A stretch of 64,000 nucleotides of DNA from positions 25,200,227 through 25,264,226 of the forward strand of contig CM039120.1 of assembly GCA_022036555.1 (NCBI GenBank), in the 5' to 3' direction. Positions 21,277 through 32,366 of this stretch are shown here, in pieces (position 1 is the stretch's first letter; each line of letters begins with the position of its first letter). The translations under genes and the position numbers were made by a program. The stretch comes from Microstegium vimineum (Eukaryota > Streptophyta > Magnoliopsida > Poales > Poaceae). Under the pieces are notes generated by a model that saw only the letters and a program-made list of their open reading frames with translations, was not told the origin of the DNA and searched no databases.

Positions 21277-24200
21277 TTACAGCAAGGACTGAATGGCTGA
21301 TATCGCACGCAGGCGAATCTGTTCTATCTCGTCCATCTCCTTGGTGTCGGCATCGGCAGAGCCCTCGACCGGCTTGATTTTCTTCTTCCACAAGATGGCT
21401 TGCCGGGCATTCTGGTCCCTCTCTTGCTGCAGAACCCTGATGGTATCAGATAATTGGGTTCTCTGCTGGTTAGCTGCAGTCAGGTCCTCCTCAACCTTTT
21501 GTAACTCGGCCAATAACTCTTCTTTCTTGGCCGATAGCCGGGTGATTTCTTGGTCGAGACAATTGACGGAGACTTCTGCTTGGCCGATACCCTGGTGCTT
21601 TTCATCAGCAATGTTTTTGAACTTGAGCTTCTCTTCCTCGCTCTTGGATTGGGCAACCCTATCGGCGATGCGACGGGAGAGCCTCTGGTACTGGATTTGT
21701 TTGATGTCAAGGAAGGTTGCCTGGAGGAGGATTTCTGCTATATCGGCAGGGAGATGACCTTGGATATCCTTGAAAGCAACCCTTGCTGCTGATGAGTCTT
21801 GAATGAGCTGGGATGTGTCTTGTAGCAGCAAGGAAAGCAGTGCCTCAAGTTTGGTCTTAATCTTTGCCGATAGAGCTGGGACAGAGCTCTCTTCCTCCCC
21901 ATCGTCATCGGGTATGTCGACTGAGAAGGAAAACAGGCTGTCTGCTTGGAGGAGGCCTTGGCGTCCATCTTCATCGTGTGGGTTGAGGCTGAAGGAGAAA
22001 AGACTATCTGGAGAATCTTGGGCCTGAAAACAGAAGGGTTAAAATATGCCGATCGAAAGATTATACTAGAATTTTTAAGTGATTAACTTACCATCTTGAA
22101 GCGGATTTCTTGCCCAGGACTTGGCATACTAGATGGCCCAACCTCGTCTTGGACATCGGCAGCAGTTGCCGATGACTGAGCTTCTTCCAGGGGAGCAATC
22201 GATGCCGTTGGTGATGGTGGTGTTGTCGCTGGCGTTGCTTCCGGTATGATACCTGGTTGTGGCGGTGATGCCGCTCTTTCATCAGGAACTTTGGTTGATG
22301 GTGCCGATGCCGATGTTGCCTTTGTCGCTACGACGGGTGGAGCCATCTCATCAGCAACTTCGGCTGACGGCGCCGATGCCGATGTTGCCTCAGCTGCTGC
22401 AGTGGGTGGAGTCGCCTCATCAGGGACGTCGGCTGGTGGTGCCGATGGCGATGCCGTCTCTATTGTAGCAGGTATAGTGATCTCCTGATTGGAGATGTCA
22501 TCCATCGAGTGATCGGGAGTTGGGGCTGCTGACAGTCCTGCCGATGGCGCAGTGATAGTTGGCGGCGTAGTTGAAGCCGATGGTGAGGATGGACTGGCCA
22601 GCCTCAAGCGCCTCTTCTTCCTTGGCGCAGCAGCAGGGGATCCAGCCCGTTTTGACGAGGACTGGGGGGCATCGGCGGCCGAACTTGGAGGTGCTTGTCT
22701 GCTTGGATCAGTTGCCCCTTGGAGCAGTTGCCGATGACCTCATAGCCTGAAAGTATTCAATACAAGTTATATAAAATAAAATATTGCCGATGAGACTTTA
22801 TGTAATCGGTGAGTGAGGATGAGTTTACTGCAAACACCCGCGTCAGGGCAGCAGCAGCGGCCGATGTAGCTTTGGCTTTTGCTGGTGTCGGTGTGGGTAC
22901 CTGTCGAGGAATGAAGGCAGCTAACGTGGGAGCTTTGTTGCCGATGAGTGATACGGGACTCATCATTCGAAGCTTGAAGGGCTTGCCGCTCCTGCTCATC
23001 GGAGGAATCGGATCATCAACCTGTCGAACGCAAGAAGGTTAAATACCGATGGTGGAGGTAAAAGTAAGGAATGTATCGGAATGAAGACTTACTGCATCGT
23101 CAGGGACGATGTGATCGGCATCGATCATGTGCCGATAGTAGTGCGACGACTTGGCAAACAGCTGACACCTCCATTCTTGCCACCAAGACTTGTACTCATT
23201 TGTAATAAAGGAGGTTGGTGACCAGGAGGACAGGTCAAGGTCTGACACATCGGCATTGGGAGGAAGGTTGACAACCTTATTCCAGTCAAGAGCACTGGAG
23301 AATGTCTGCCTCGGCTTCACTACCTTGGAGTAACAAAGCTTGATTGGCAGTTGACCGAACGCCAGCTGTCTCGCCGCTACCGATGGGTAGTAGAATTCAA
23401 ATGATGGAGGGGCATTCTTTCCTGAACCGAAGATGTTCACTGGAATAGCTCGGGGAGTGATGCTGGCCTTCATAATTATGTGGTTCTCAGGCACATTCCC
23501 ATCGGTAAGGTTAAATAATAGTGGGAACTGGTTGTCTTCATCGGCATATGGCCACCAGAGCCGTTCTGTGGCAGGAATTCCATTGTAAAACTTTTGAAAG
23601 AATAGACCGAATTGCTCTGCATCGGCATCGGTCCCTGGCAGCACTATAATGGCCTCTCCAAAGTTGAGTGGAGGGCGAGTTGCCGATTCATCCTCCCCAC
23701 ACTGATGGTCTTCTGGTATGTCTCTCGGGAAACGTTGAGCGAACAAGTCATACTGAAGCGCTTTCTGCATCTGTGCGTTCAGCCACATATTGATAAACCA
23801 CCAGGGGCCTCCAAGGTTGCCGATGTGTTCGCCTAGCAGTAACTTCTGGGATACTTGATGGAGAAGACGATATACCGATCCTAGAAGATATCTGCTCAGG
23901 GGAAGTCTTGTCCCATCGGCAAGCAACTCAGCCGCTGGAAGATACATGGTAGTTGGTCCGACTGCCCTACCGCAAAAAATGAATTTGTCCAGCCACATAT
24001 TCAGGAAGGTGGCATGCTCCCTCTGGTTTACCGATCCTGTTTTCTGGTATTCCTGAATGTAACCCGTCCAACCGCCGATGTTCCGAGTGTTTACTCTGTG
24101 CTCGGCTTTCTTATTGAATAAGGTGAAGGTATCGACAGAAGAGACGTCTAAGCCGGTCAACATGTGGACATCGGCAAGAGTAGGGGTGGCTGGTCCATGT

Positions 24201-24692
24201 CGGAATAAGAAAGCATTCATGGTGTCTGACCAGAAATAAGAGGCAACTATTAACATGTTCTCGTTCTTCTCCATATCGGCAATGGAGAGCCTGATACATT
24301 GATCCAAGCTGCGCTCTTGCCAGTAAACTTGCTGCGCCCTAGCGACCCTAAGATACCTGTTCTTCCACCCCTTGGTGGACTTGGGCCATGAGCGGAAGGC
24401 ATCCTTCCACAAACCTAAACTGAAGCATTCAGATCTGAATGGGATCCGATTGGTTTCCGCATTGATTAAGAAGTTGGGATCTGGATTGCCCATGGGGCCT
24501 AGGCAGCTAAAGGTGGAACTAGTAAGCGGGATCACTACCTTGTTATACAGTTCCTAGGGTTCAAAGGAAAGAAGGGGAAAAATCAGAAAATGAATGGGGA
24601 TAAATCTAGATTCATGCGGAAAAGGACTAGAAGGAGGTTGGATTAGGTGGAGAAGAAGGTCTCACCTTAGGGATGTCAACTTGGATCGCCAT
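21277..24692 (-). CDS. Antisense five-exon gene: plant mobile domain (PMD) protein with coiled-coil C-terminus
   Basis: The exon model is from splice sites I can read: 24692-24666, 24553-23093, 23020-22829, 22746-22092 and 22023-21277. Donors are GTGAGA, GTAAGT, GTAAAC and GTAAGT; acceptors are CCTAG, GACAG, TTCAG and TTCAG. The start MAIQVDIPK is chosen because exon 1 ends in phase with exon 2. Exon 2 (487 codons) carries a PMD-type domain (Aminotransferase-like, plant mobile domain): CIRLSIADMEKNENMLI, TPTLADVHMLTGLDV, EHATFLNMWLDKFIFCG, GPWWFINMWLNAQMQKAL. Exon 4 is Ala/Pro/Ser-rich with a basic PRKKRRLRL, a possible nuclear signal. Exon 5 is a coiled coil. One base is in excess in exon 4 (G-run near 22715), the only break seen. 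The predicted length is about 1,025 residues. PMD proteins of the MAIL1/MAIN family act in nuclear gene and transposon control; the role here is unknown. Confidence 0.8.
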
Positions 24693-25077
24693 CGGAGTCG
24701 AGGGAGTGCCTGCAGTTCACCCTTGTATTGCGGAAGGATACTGTTGCTTGAGTTCGTGTTCTTCAGAGCGGTTGGAGGTTGAAGACGAAGGCCGGGAGGT
24801 GAAAGTGAAAATGAAGCTCGGGGTAAAAAGGTAGTGTAGGCCCCGGTAACTTTTATAAGCTTGCTCAGGGGCATTTTGGGGTTCCGTTTCACACCGTACA
24901 GGAATGTGGAGAGGCCCGCGGTAGATACGTGCGGTGATCGAGGTGGTCTACAACTGTTTGTGCTACAATCGAGGGATTTTATTATTAAATTGTAGTTCCA
25001 CACTGGCTATAGCAACAGCTACAGTGGAAAAAATTTCGGCACGTAAAGTATTATACATCCCGAAACTGGGGGGCATG
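24693..25077 (+). other. 3' non-coding region and polypurine tract of G4
   Basis: This is upstream flank of the antisense gene and, on the plus strand, the 3' end of the element. ACTGGGGGGCATG (25065-25077) directly precedes the 3' LTR and is the polypurine tract. Any promoter of the antisense gene should lie here or in the LTR; I see no clear TATA box on the minus strand. Confidence 0.6.
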
Positions 25078-26286
25078 TGTTGACACCGTTTTTTAGCATG
25101 TGTCAAATGAGCTAAGGTTTGACTGGTCAGTGGACGTTCGCTATCGGCATCAATAAAGTATGAGCCAATATTGCCGATGGAAGTGTCGCGGGAAGGCCAA
25201 GTGTGCTGCCGATGGAGACTGGATGGTCCTTCCCAACAAAGGTTAATTAGCGAAGCCGAGTAGCTCAAGTTAAGTGCCGATTGCCGATAAGGGGATATTG
25301 CTAATTGCCGATGAGTATGACGTTGCCGAATTGCCGATGAAAAGCTGATTCCGAGTGCCGGTGGAGTGGTTGCCGATTGCCGATAGGGTGGTGAAGACGG
25401 TTATCGGTACGAGATTGCTGATCGGGAAGTATTACCGATGCCGATAGGCATGAGGTGCCGATAAGGTGACTTAGCGTGTGATATCAGTAGAAGACTACAG
25501 GTGGCCAAAGAAGGAAGTCGTGGATTGGAGGGATCTGCCGATGGAAAGTTTCCATCGAGGAGGAGTATAAGGAAACTGGTGTTTTGTACTAGTATTATTA
25601 TTATAGTAGTTTGAGTCTGACTCTTGCGTGAGTCATTTATTTTTCTTTAAAATAGGCATGTTTGTTTAGGGAAATAAATATTATTGTTTTAGATCCGACT
25701 CCTGCGTGAGTCAGTTTCCTTAAAATTAGAAGTTTGTTGTAGGAAGGATACGTGTCGTGTCTTTGTACAACTCTCCATGCGGGAGTATAAATATGTGCCC
25801 GAGGGCTACGGAAAAAACAATCAATCCAATCAAAAACAAACCAATTTTATCTTATTCTACTTTTTATCGCAATTTATCTTTTACTGCATTAGTTGTAGTT
25901 TATCAACGAGTTCTTTCAAGCTTCGACGGGCTGCATCATCTTGATCTCCGTCAAATCCTTGCAAGTTCCGCGTGGGAGTACCTCTGCGCTTTGGCATTTC
26001 GGGCGCATCGCTGTTTGCCTCGTTCAGCTCTGCTCTAGTTATCCTGATCAAGCCCCAATCCCAGCATCCGGGCGCATCGCCGTTGTCTGGATTGGATCTT
26101 GTTCTAGTTATCCTTGATCAATATGAGCCTTGACGTCCGGGCGCATCGCTGTCGTCTCGTTGAGTTTTGTTCTAGTTATCATCCTTGTCGATTGATTGGT
26201 CAAATCGACTGGCACGCCTCCGGAATACTGAGCTTTGAGTAATAGCCCGAGGTGTTCGCAAATCTTGACGCTTTTTTGTGTCAACA
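25078..26286 (+). repeat. 3' LTR of G4
   Basis: 1209 bp, TGTTGACACCG to GTGTCAACA, followed by CCCAG (target duplication) and then by the resumed RT of C1. Differences from the 5' LTR are mostly single transitions. Confidence 0.92.
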
Positions 26287-27097
26287 CCCAGGAAGGAACG
26301 TTCGTGCACCAAGGCAAGTACACGAAGTATATTTTGAAGAAGTTTGACATGGGTGAGGCAAAGCCTCTTTCGACGCCCATGTCGACTACAACTTCCTTGG
26401 ATGCGGACGAGGAAGGAGAGGCGGTGGACCAGACGGAGTACTGAAGCATGATCGGGTCGCTTTTGTACTTGACAACGAGTCAACTGGACATTCTGTTCGC
26501 CGTCTGCCTGTGTGCACGCTTTAAGGCATCCCCACAGACTTCGCACAAGCAGGCGGTGAAACGCATCATGAGGTACTTACGTTTCACTCTAGAATTTGGT
26601 CTTTGGTTTTCCACCTCTTCCTCTCTTGTGCTATGTGGTTATTCTGACGCCGACTTTGCCGGTTGCCGACTTGATCGGAAGTACACTTCTGGGACTTGCC
26701 AGTTTCTCGGGTCTTCTTTGGTTTCTTGGTCTTCTCGCAAGCAGTCTAGCGTGGCAGAGTCAACGTGCGAAGCTGAGTACGTTGCCGCGGCTAGTTGTTG
26801 CTCGCAGTTGATTTGGATGAATGCCACTTTGAGAGATTTCGGTCTTGAGCTTACTAAGGTGCCTCTGCTTTGCGATAGCACGAGTGCAATTAGTGTGGCC
26901 AAAAATCCTGTGCTTCATTCAAAGACCAAGCACATTAAGGTCCACTTTCATTTCTTTTGAGATCATTACGAGAAGGGCAACATTGAACTCCGGCATGTCG
27001 AGACCCACAACCAGCTTGCAGATATTCTCACTAAGCCTTTGGATCAAGCTGCGTTTTCTCGCCTTCGAGGTGAGTTGGGTGTTTGCTTTCCTTTTTA
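26287..27097 (+). pseudogene. Copia reverse transcriptase C-terminus and RNase H (C1 pol, second part)
   Basis: The polyprotein resumes at EGTFVHQGKYTKYILKKFDM, directly continuing the sequence cut at 16238. It then reads SMIGSLLYLTTSQLDILFAV and the RNase H domain: GYSDADFAGCRLDRKYTSG, SSVAESTCEAEYVAAA and LLCDSTSAISVAKNP, which hold the catalytic Asp/Glu/Asp residues. It ends with HVETHNQLADILTKPLD. In-frame TGA codons occur at about 26442 and 26958, so it is not functional. Confidence 0.9.
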
Positions 27098-28761
27098 GAG
27101 GAGGAAAGTTTTTGTGTATCATAGTTCTTTTTGGATCTTTTTGTCTTTTCTTTGTCTTTCTTCTCTTTTAGTGTCTTGTTAGTGTTAGTTGGTGTCATTG
27201 CATTTTGCATCTCATTTGCACTTGTGACATAGTTCATTTTAAGCTTCATACCTATAGCCAATATAATGAATCTATGCTCTGTTTGAGGTGCTTTATGTGT
27301 CTATGGTGTTGCCTAACTTAGACTCATTTTGATCTCTAGATATGCAATAGAGCTAAGTTATTAAAGCTTAAAACTGAATTTAATTCCCCATGTCACCTCT
27401 GAAATGGCACTAGCATGTGTAGGCTTTTGAAGATCCCTCTCGGCTGCCTTGTATATAGCTTGAACTATGGCTCTTCATTATTTCATTCACTACCTTTGAG
27501 CACCATGATTAATATCTAAAATGAAATTGCTCTCTGTTTTGTGAATTGGAAAGATCGAGTTGTGTCTGCATTGTGAGCACTTCACCATGTGTTCGAGACT
27601 GCTTCCCATATGGGTCGATACTTGAGCGGTGTCGTGTATGACCAAAACCGGTGTGTCCAGTCCTTTGACTTCGCCCGGTTGGTAAGCAGTGGCATCACTT
27701 TGCTTACAACCACTCGCATACAACTTAAATGTGCCTAAAACTGAAAATTGGCTGCAAAACTCTGAAATTTGGAAAATTCATTCAGTTGGGTCATTGACTT
27801 GTTGTATGAACTTTGCTAAGGGATAGTTCTACTTGCTATACATGAGATTGCTTTGAGATAGATCCTATCTTGTTTGCCATGTTTAGTTGTCTCTAGGAGG
27901 TGATACCCATTCCTTTCTCTCACATGATATGCTCTCTAAAAGAGCTTCTAAAGTGATCTTAAGCTCAACTTGAGTCTTTGTGGGGCACGTAGAGCTTTTC
28001 CTATTCTCACAGGATCACATCACTTAGAGCATCTATTCATTGTCTTAACTATAAGTATGAAGCTTTTGCACTCATTTTGCATTTCATGGCATTTGTAGCC
28101 AGATCTTGAGTTGTTGATGTTGATGAGCTACATGTGTCATCAAGGGGGAGAGATGTGCATTTCATTCCATTTTCAGCCATCGATTTCTAAGGGGGAGAAA
28201 GAGTGCATATCATTGGTTTCATTGGTTTAGAGCTTCTTTGGTCAAGGGGGAGTTTGTGTGCTTCTTTTGCCCTAAGGAGCTCATTTTGGTATCTTGAGTG
28301 TGCTTTTGCCCAGGGGGAGCTTTTGCTAGATGTGTTGAGCCTTTGCCTCTTCTAGAGGGTCTAGCTTGCTTTGTTGGCTCTGACAGGTTTTGATTGCTTC
28401 TTGAGCATTAGGGGACGTAAGTGGTTTCAATTAGTATCTTTTGAGCTCCCCTAGTGTTTAAATTGGAAGTCTGAGCTTTGAAGAGTTTTTGATTGGTATC
28501 TTTGGCTTGCTAGCGGTGTTGAGCCCGGTTTCTGCCTCTTCTTGAGGGCTAGCTTTGTACTGCCCATGTGCTTTTGTTTGGCATCTGTAAGTGACTTTGA
28601 CATGAGATGTTTTTGAGGATGCTTTTAATTGGTACCGTGTTTGCTTCTCTCAAGTGACCCCGTTTTGGCTTTTGTAGCTTTTTGGTCACTTGGAGAGCTT
28701 TATCTTATGGATCAAATCTGAAATGCACTTGTGTTGACAATGAACTCATCAAGGGGGAGAT
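27098..28761 (+). other. 3' internal region of C1 with repeated polypurine motifs
   Basis: About 1.66 kb without a credible ORF; any envelope-like gene seen in some SIRE elements is gone or absent. AAGGGGGAG or near-copies occur at 28142, 28189, 28244, 28311 (CAGGGGGAG) and 28751. The last one abuts the 3' LTR and is the working polypurine tract. Confidence 0.7.
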
Positions 28762-30718
28762 TGCGAACACATGGTGGATAAGTACCCATGTATGTTCAGC
28801 TTTGATGATGAGTGATTGATCAACACGTGAGTGTTTCAGTTTGAGTGGCTTATCCTAACCTCTGCGAAAGCAGAAAACATGTGCTTGTCTATTGGCTTGT
28901 GGTGCGTAGGTGCTATGCCTAGTGACAGTGGTCAATGGCATGGAGAAGGTCGAGTAGAGGCTTGCCGTGTCGATGGACTGAGAGCGGTGAAGGGAGGAAG
29001 CGGGGCTCGGACTGAGGGACCATGGGCGCCGGCGGACTAGCTGTGGTGGCTAGTACTTGGCACCGGTGAGTGCGAGAAGACATGGAGGTAGACCGAGTTG
29101 ACCAAGTCAAGATGGTGGACGCGCGAGTCGAGCGGAGGCTCAGGGGACTCGGAGTCCAACCGAGCGAAGACAAGGTGGCTCACGTCGAGTGGTTTGGTGG
29201 TTTGGGCCTCAAAACCATACGCGTCGGTTTCCGAGTTTGGGCCGCAAAACTCGGGGTTCAGTAGTTGAGCCCAAAGCTACCGGTGGCGGGTTTCCTAGGT
29301 TTGGGCCTCAAAACCTAGGTGGAGCTTCCGAGGAAGCGGGGATGGCACGTGGCGGAATCCTGGAGGTTGCGTCGAGGCAACTGCAACTCCCGGTAGGAAG
29401 CGGGGCCGTCCATTCAAATGAGTGGCTGAGAGTTACCGACTTGGATTACAATGTCTTAGGGTTAGGTAATTCGGTCTCGTATCTAGGGGGGTCTTTGGGA
29501 AATAGCCAAAGTCTCGTTAAATAGAGGATGAAGGGATATCCCTCATTCCATCTCTTGCATTACTCTCTCTCTCCCACCTATTCCTAGGTTTTCCCTTCCC
29601 TAGCTTCTTCTTGCTTGAGATCCACCGCGTCACCGGTGTAAGGACTTGTGATTGTTGCGAGGAATCAGAGGCCGTAACCTCCGTAAGCCATGGTGGCTTC
29701 GCTTTCGTGATCGTGTCCCCGTTTTGCTTGAGTTCTTCCCGTTTTTCTTTTGCTCTCTCTTTTTCCTAAGATGATTTCTCTTTGTTGAGAGTAGCTTTGC
29801 AAAATCCATTTGAACCAAGTTGTGCGTACTTGTGAGGAGCATCTTTGTATTGAAGGATTTCTCCTCAAACCTCACGAGCATGTAGATCTTGCGATTTCTT
29901 TGTGGCGTTCTTCGTTCTTCTCTTTCTCCCCCAAATCCGAGTTTTCTCATTTATCCTCTCCAAATTGAGCAATGATTTCTTCGGGATAGCTCCCCAACTG
30001 CATTAGGGTCATGCCTACAAAGTTTGGTTGCAGTTGGAGATCATTTGGTTGAGTTTTGGGAAGATTTGGCGGAGAGAATTTTGTTTTTGCGAGGAACAGT
30101 TTTCTGCTGAAAGCGTCGGACCACTTTTCCTCTGAGCTCCGGACCATAGCGAGTGGTCCGGTGGTCTTGACCTTTTCCGTGTCAAGCAGCAAGGAGCACC
30201 GGACTTTTGACGAGTGGTCCGGTGGCTCTCCTGAGCTTTCCTACCACATGTCGGACCACTCTCCTTGGTCCGACGGGGTAGTCCGGTGGTCTGGTCCGGA
30301 GGTCGGTAGCTTACTTGACTGTCTGGCGGGTGAGCACCGGACCAGTCTCAGTACCACCGGACTAGTCCGGAGCCTCTAGTGCGGAGCTAGGGTGCTCACT
30401 ATTTTGGCGTGTCTCTGCTGGTGAAGGCGTCAGACCTGAGCTCCGGACTACTTGCTATAGTCCGGTGGCTCAGTCCCAACTGGTCCGGAGCCTTTGTGTT
30501 ACTGCTGTTTTCTCCGTTTGTGTTGCGGTTTGTTTCTCTGGGTTCGTGGCTAGCTTCGCTGTGTTCCTAGGACATCTCCTAGAACATCCACCCACTTGTG
30601 GGTCGTGAGCCTAGTTATTGCCTTGGGTCGTGCTTGGGACAAGGGTCAAGATCTTCCAAAAGGAATTTTTATTTGGCTCCCATTCACCCCCCCTCTGGTC
30701 GCCATTTCTGGTCCTTCA
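28762..30718 (+). repeat. 3' LTR of C1
   Basis: 1957 bp, TGCGAACAC to CCTTCA, collinear with the 5' LTR. Followed by TTGGA and the remainder of the L3 LTR into which C1 jumped. Confidence 0.9.
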
Positions 30719-32366
30719 TTGGAACCAAGAATGATACACTTTTACATAACTAAAAAGCTGCCAACAACCTCAGGATAAGGGATAAACAAACACATCATGA
30801 GCATACTTTATCAAATAACAAGTTCTAGATGTCCATGGAGTGTTTGAATGCAGGAATGGAGAAATGGAGCAAAGGAGAGCCAGTGGGTCTCACATAGGGG
30901 GTCGGCCGACCACCCTATGGGTCCACCAGCTCTCCCCTCTCGGCCATGATCCAAGAGAAGCACCTTAGAGTGAAATCTAACCATTGGATCACTCTGTGCT
31001 TTCTCTCAACGGCTCACAAGCAAAGCACATGGATCCATGGGCCCACACTAAGGAGATAAATGTGACAACTACCTCAGGACCAACATCCAACACCAATGAC
31101 AAGTGGGACCAGCACCTGGAAGACCGAGGTGGGCTAGAGCCCCCAAGGGGGGGTCGACCGACCCACTTGGTCCCTCACTAGTGGGACCACATCTAGAAGG
31201 CCAGAGGGTGGCCCATAGGCTATATGTTGGTTCACCCCCTGCCAACCGCCATACTCAATAAACAATGGTGGAAATCCACACCATCCACCCATAATCAGTT
31301 CTAAGGCGGTTGGATCCAAGGGTGGAGATTTGAAGCCTCCTGGATCGCTGACGTGGCGATGGAGTAGCCCCTACTCCACCTCCCACTATAAATAGAGGCT
31401 CATACCCCCCTCTCTACACATGGTGAAGAAGCCTACAAGCTCTATTCCTTAGATTGTTCTAGTAGTTAGTCTAGAGTGGGAGTTAGAGTTGAGTCGAGCT
31501 GCGCTCGGGATTTCCAGAGTCGTCTTATGGAAAGTCTGGTATAGCTCTTGTATCTTTCATTCTTTGTAAGACTTTACCTTTATCAATATATTAATTTTCT
31601 CTCTACTTTACTTAGTATTTACTTTGAGCATTACTATACTTGTTATAGTCTTGTTATATCCTATAGCTCTTTAATAGCCTTTACATCAATAGTCTGTGAT
31701 CCTTGTGGCCTTTCCCGTATGCGATCATTGCCTGTCATAGGGTGCTTTGATTATAGATCGTAGTCAAAGTAATAAGTTGTCTGTAAGCGTGGTGCTTATA
31801 CATCACCTTATCCTTGGTAGAGTGAATTTTGACTTCTAATTCTAGTAAGTTCTCTATTTTATTATTCTTTGGTCTGTGAGTTTAATTTATTCTCTTCCGG
31901 TAGAGAGTAGGGTAATCATCTCTAGCATAAACATGGTGTTTGGGCTAGGATCCTCATAGATATCCCCTGTCTAGCCGGATCTGTGGTAGTAGCTCGGAAC
32001 GTGACAATTCCGTAGATACCTTTGGAACCCACAATCCCGTTAGAAGGATTGATAGGGTTTATAGGCCGCGTGCTAAGCATCCTCTAAGGTGTCTCTTATC
32101 TCGACGGTTCTCCCCATTAGAATAATAACACATATCTTGCTTAGACTAGAACGAGATTGCCATTGCAGTCTTCTCTAATCGCTCATATCAAAATCACCTT
32201 GTTTGTAGCCTAAAGGTTAATAGCATAGATTTGGTTAGTCAGATGCACCCTTTCTCGCTGCAGATAAATAAATTACGATACTCTGGATAATCTCCCGGGT
32301 GAAGTGCTCACCGGTATCCGTGCGCTTGTGGATTACTTCCCAATGATTCTTCTGTTTGCGTTAACA
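30719..32366 (+). repeat. L3 LTR, near full length (L3b)
   Basis: It continues from the split TGTTGGC start left of C1 (ACCAAGAATGATAC onward) and runs about 1.65 kb to GTTAACA. A TATA box candidate TATAAATA is at 31387-31394 with the usual downstream promoter-proximal sequence. Sequence matches the minus-oriented copy 60157-61865. No internal element sequence follows: another L3 copy abuts. Confidence 0.7.

Larger units (their letters stand above)
16239..26286 (+). mobile_element. Non-autonomous Tat-like Ty3/gypsy element lacking pol (G4)
   Basis: 10,048 bp with two similar 1.2-kb LTRs that start TGTTGACACC and end GGTGTCAACA-like (GTGTCAACA). Flanks are CCCGG and CCCAG, a 5-bp target duplication with one transition, inside the RT of C1. 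It holds a very long gag and then no protease, RT or integrase at all. In their place is an antisense multi-exon gene for a PMD protein. Tat lineage is inferred from the PBS form (TGGCACACCCGGTGGGA), the CX2H-type gag knuckle and the antisense gene. It must have moved with enzymes from another element. The word GCCGAT/ATCGGC is strikingly dense throughout. Confidence 0.9.
9277..30718 (+). mobile_element. SIRE-like Ty1/copia retrotransposon (element C1), split by G4
   Basis: The two LTRs (9277-11264 and 28762-30718) begin TGCGAAC and end CCTTCA. A tRNA-Met PBS follows the first and an AAGGGGGAG polypurine tract precedes the second. The order PR, IN, RT, RNase H is diagnostic of copia. The long LTRs and the extended 3' region with repeated polypurine motifs suggest the SIRE lineage (inference). 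Flanking bases are TTGGC on the left and TTGGA on the right, a 5-bp target duplication with one change, inside an L3 LTR. Without the nested G4 (16239-26286) C1 would be about 11.4 kb. It is coding-dead, with many stops. Confidence 0.9.

Noticed and set aside
21293..21757. Plus-strand ORFs opposite the PMD gene (21293-21757, 22246-22488)
   Set aside because: They are complements of the coiled-coil and Ala/Ser-rich exons and have no independent domain or signal.
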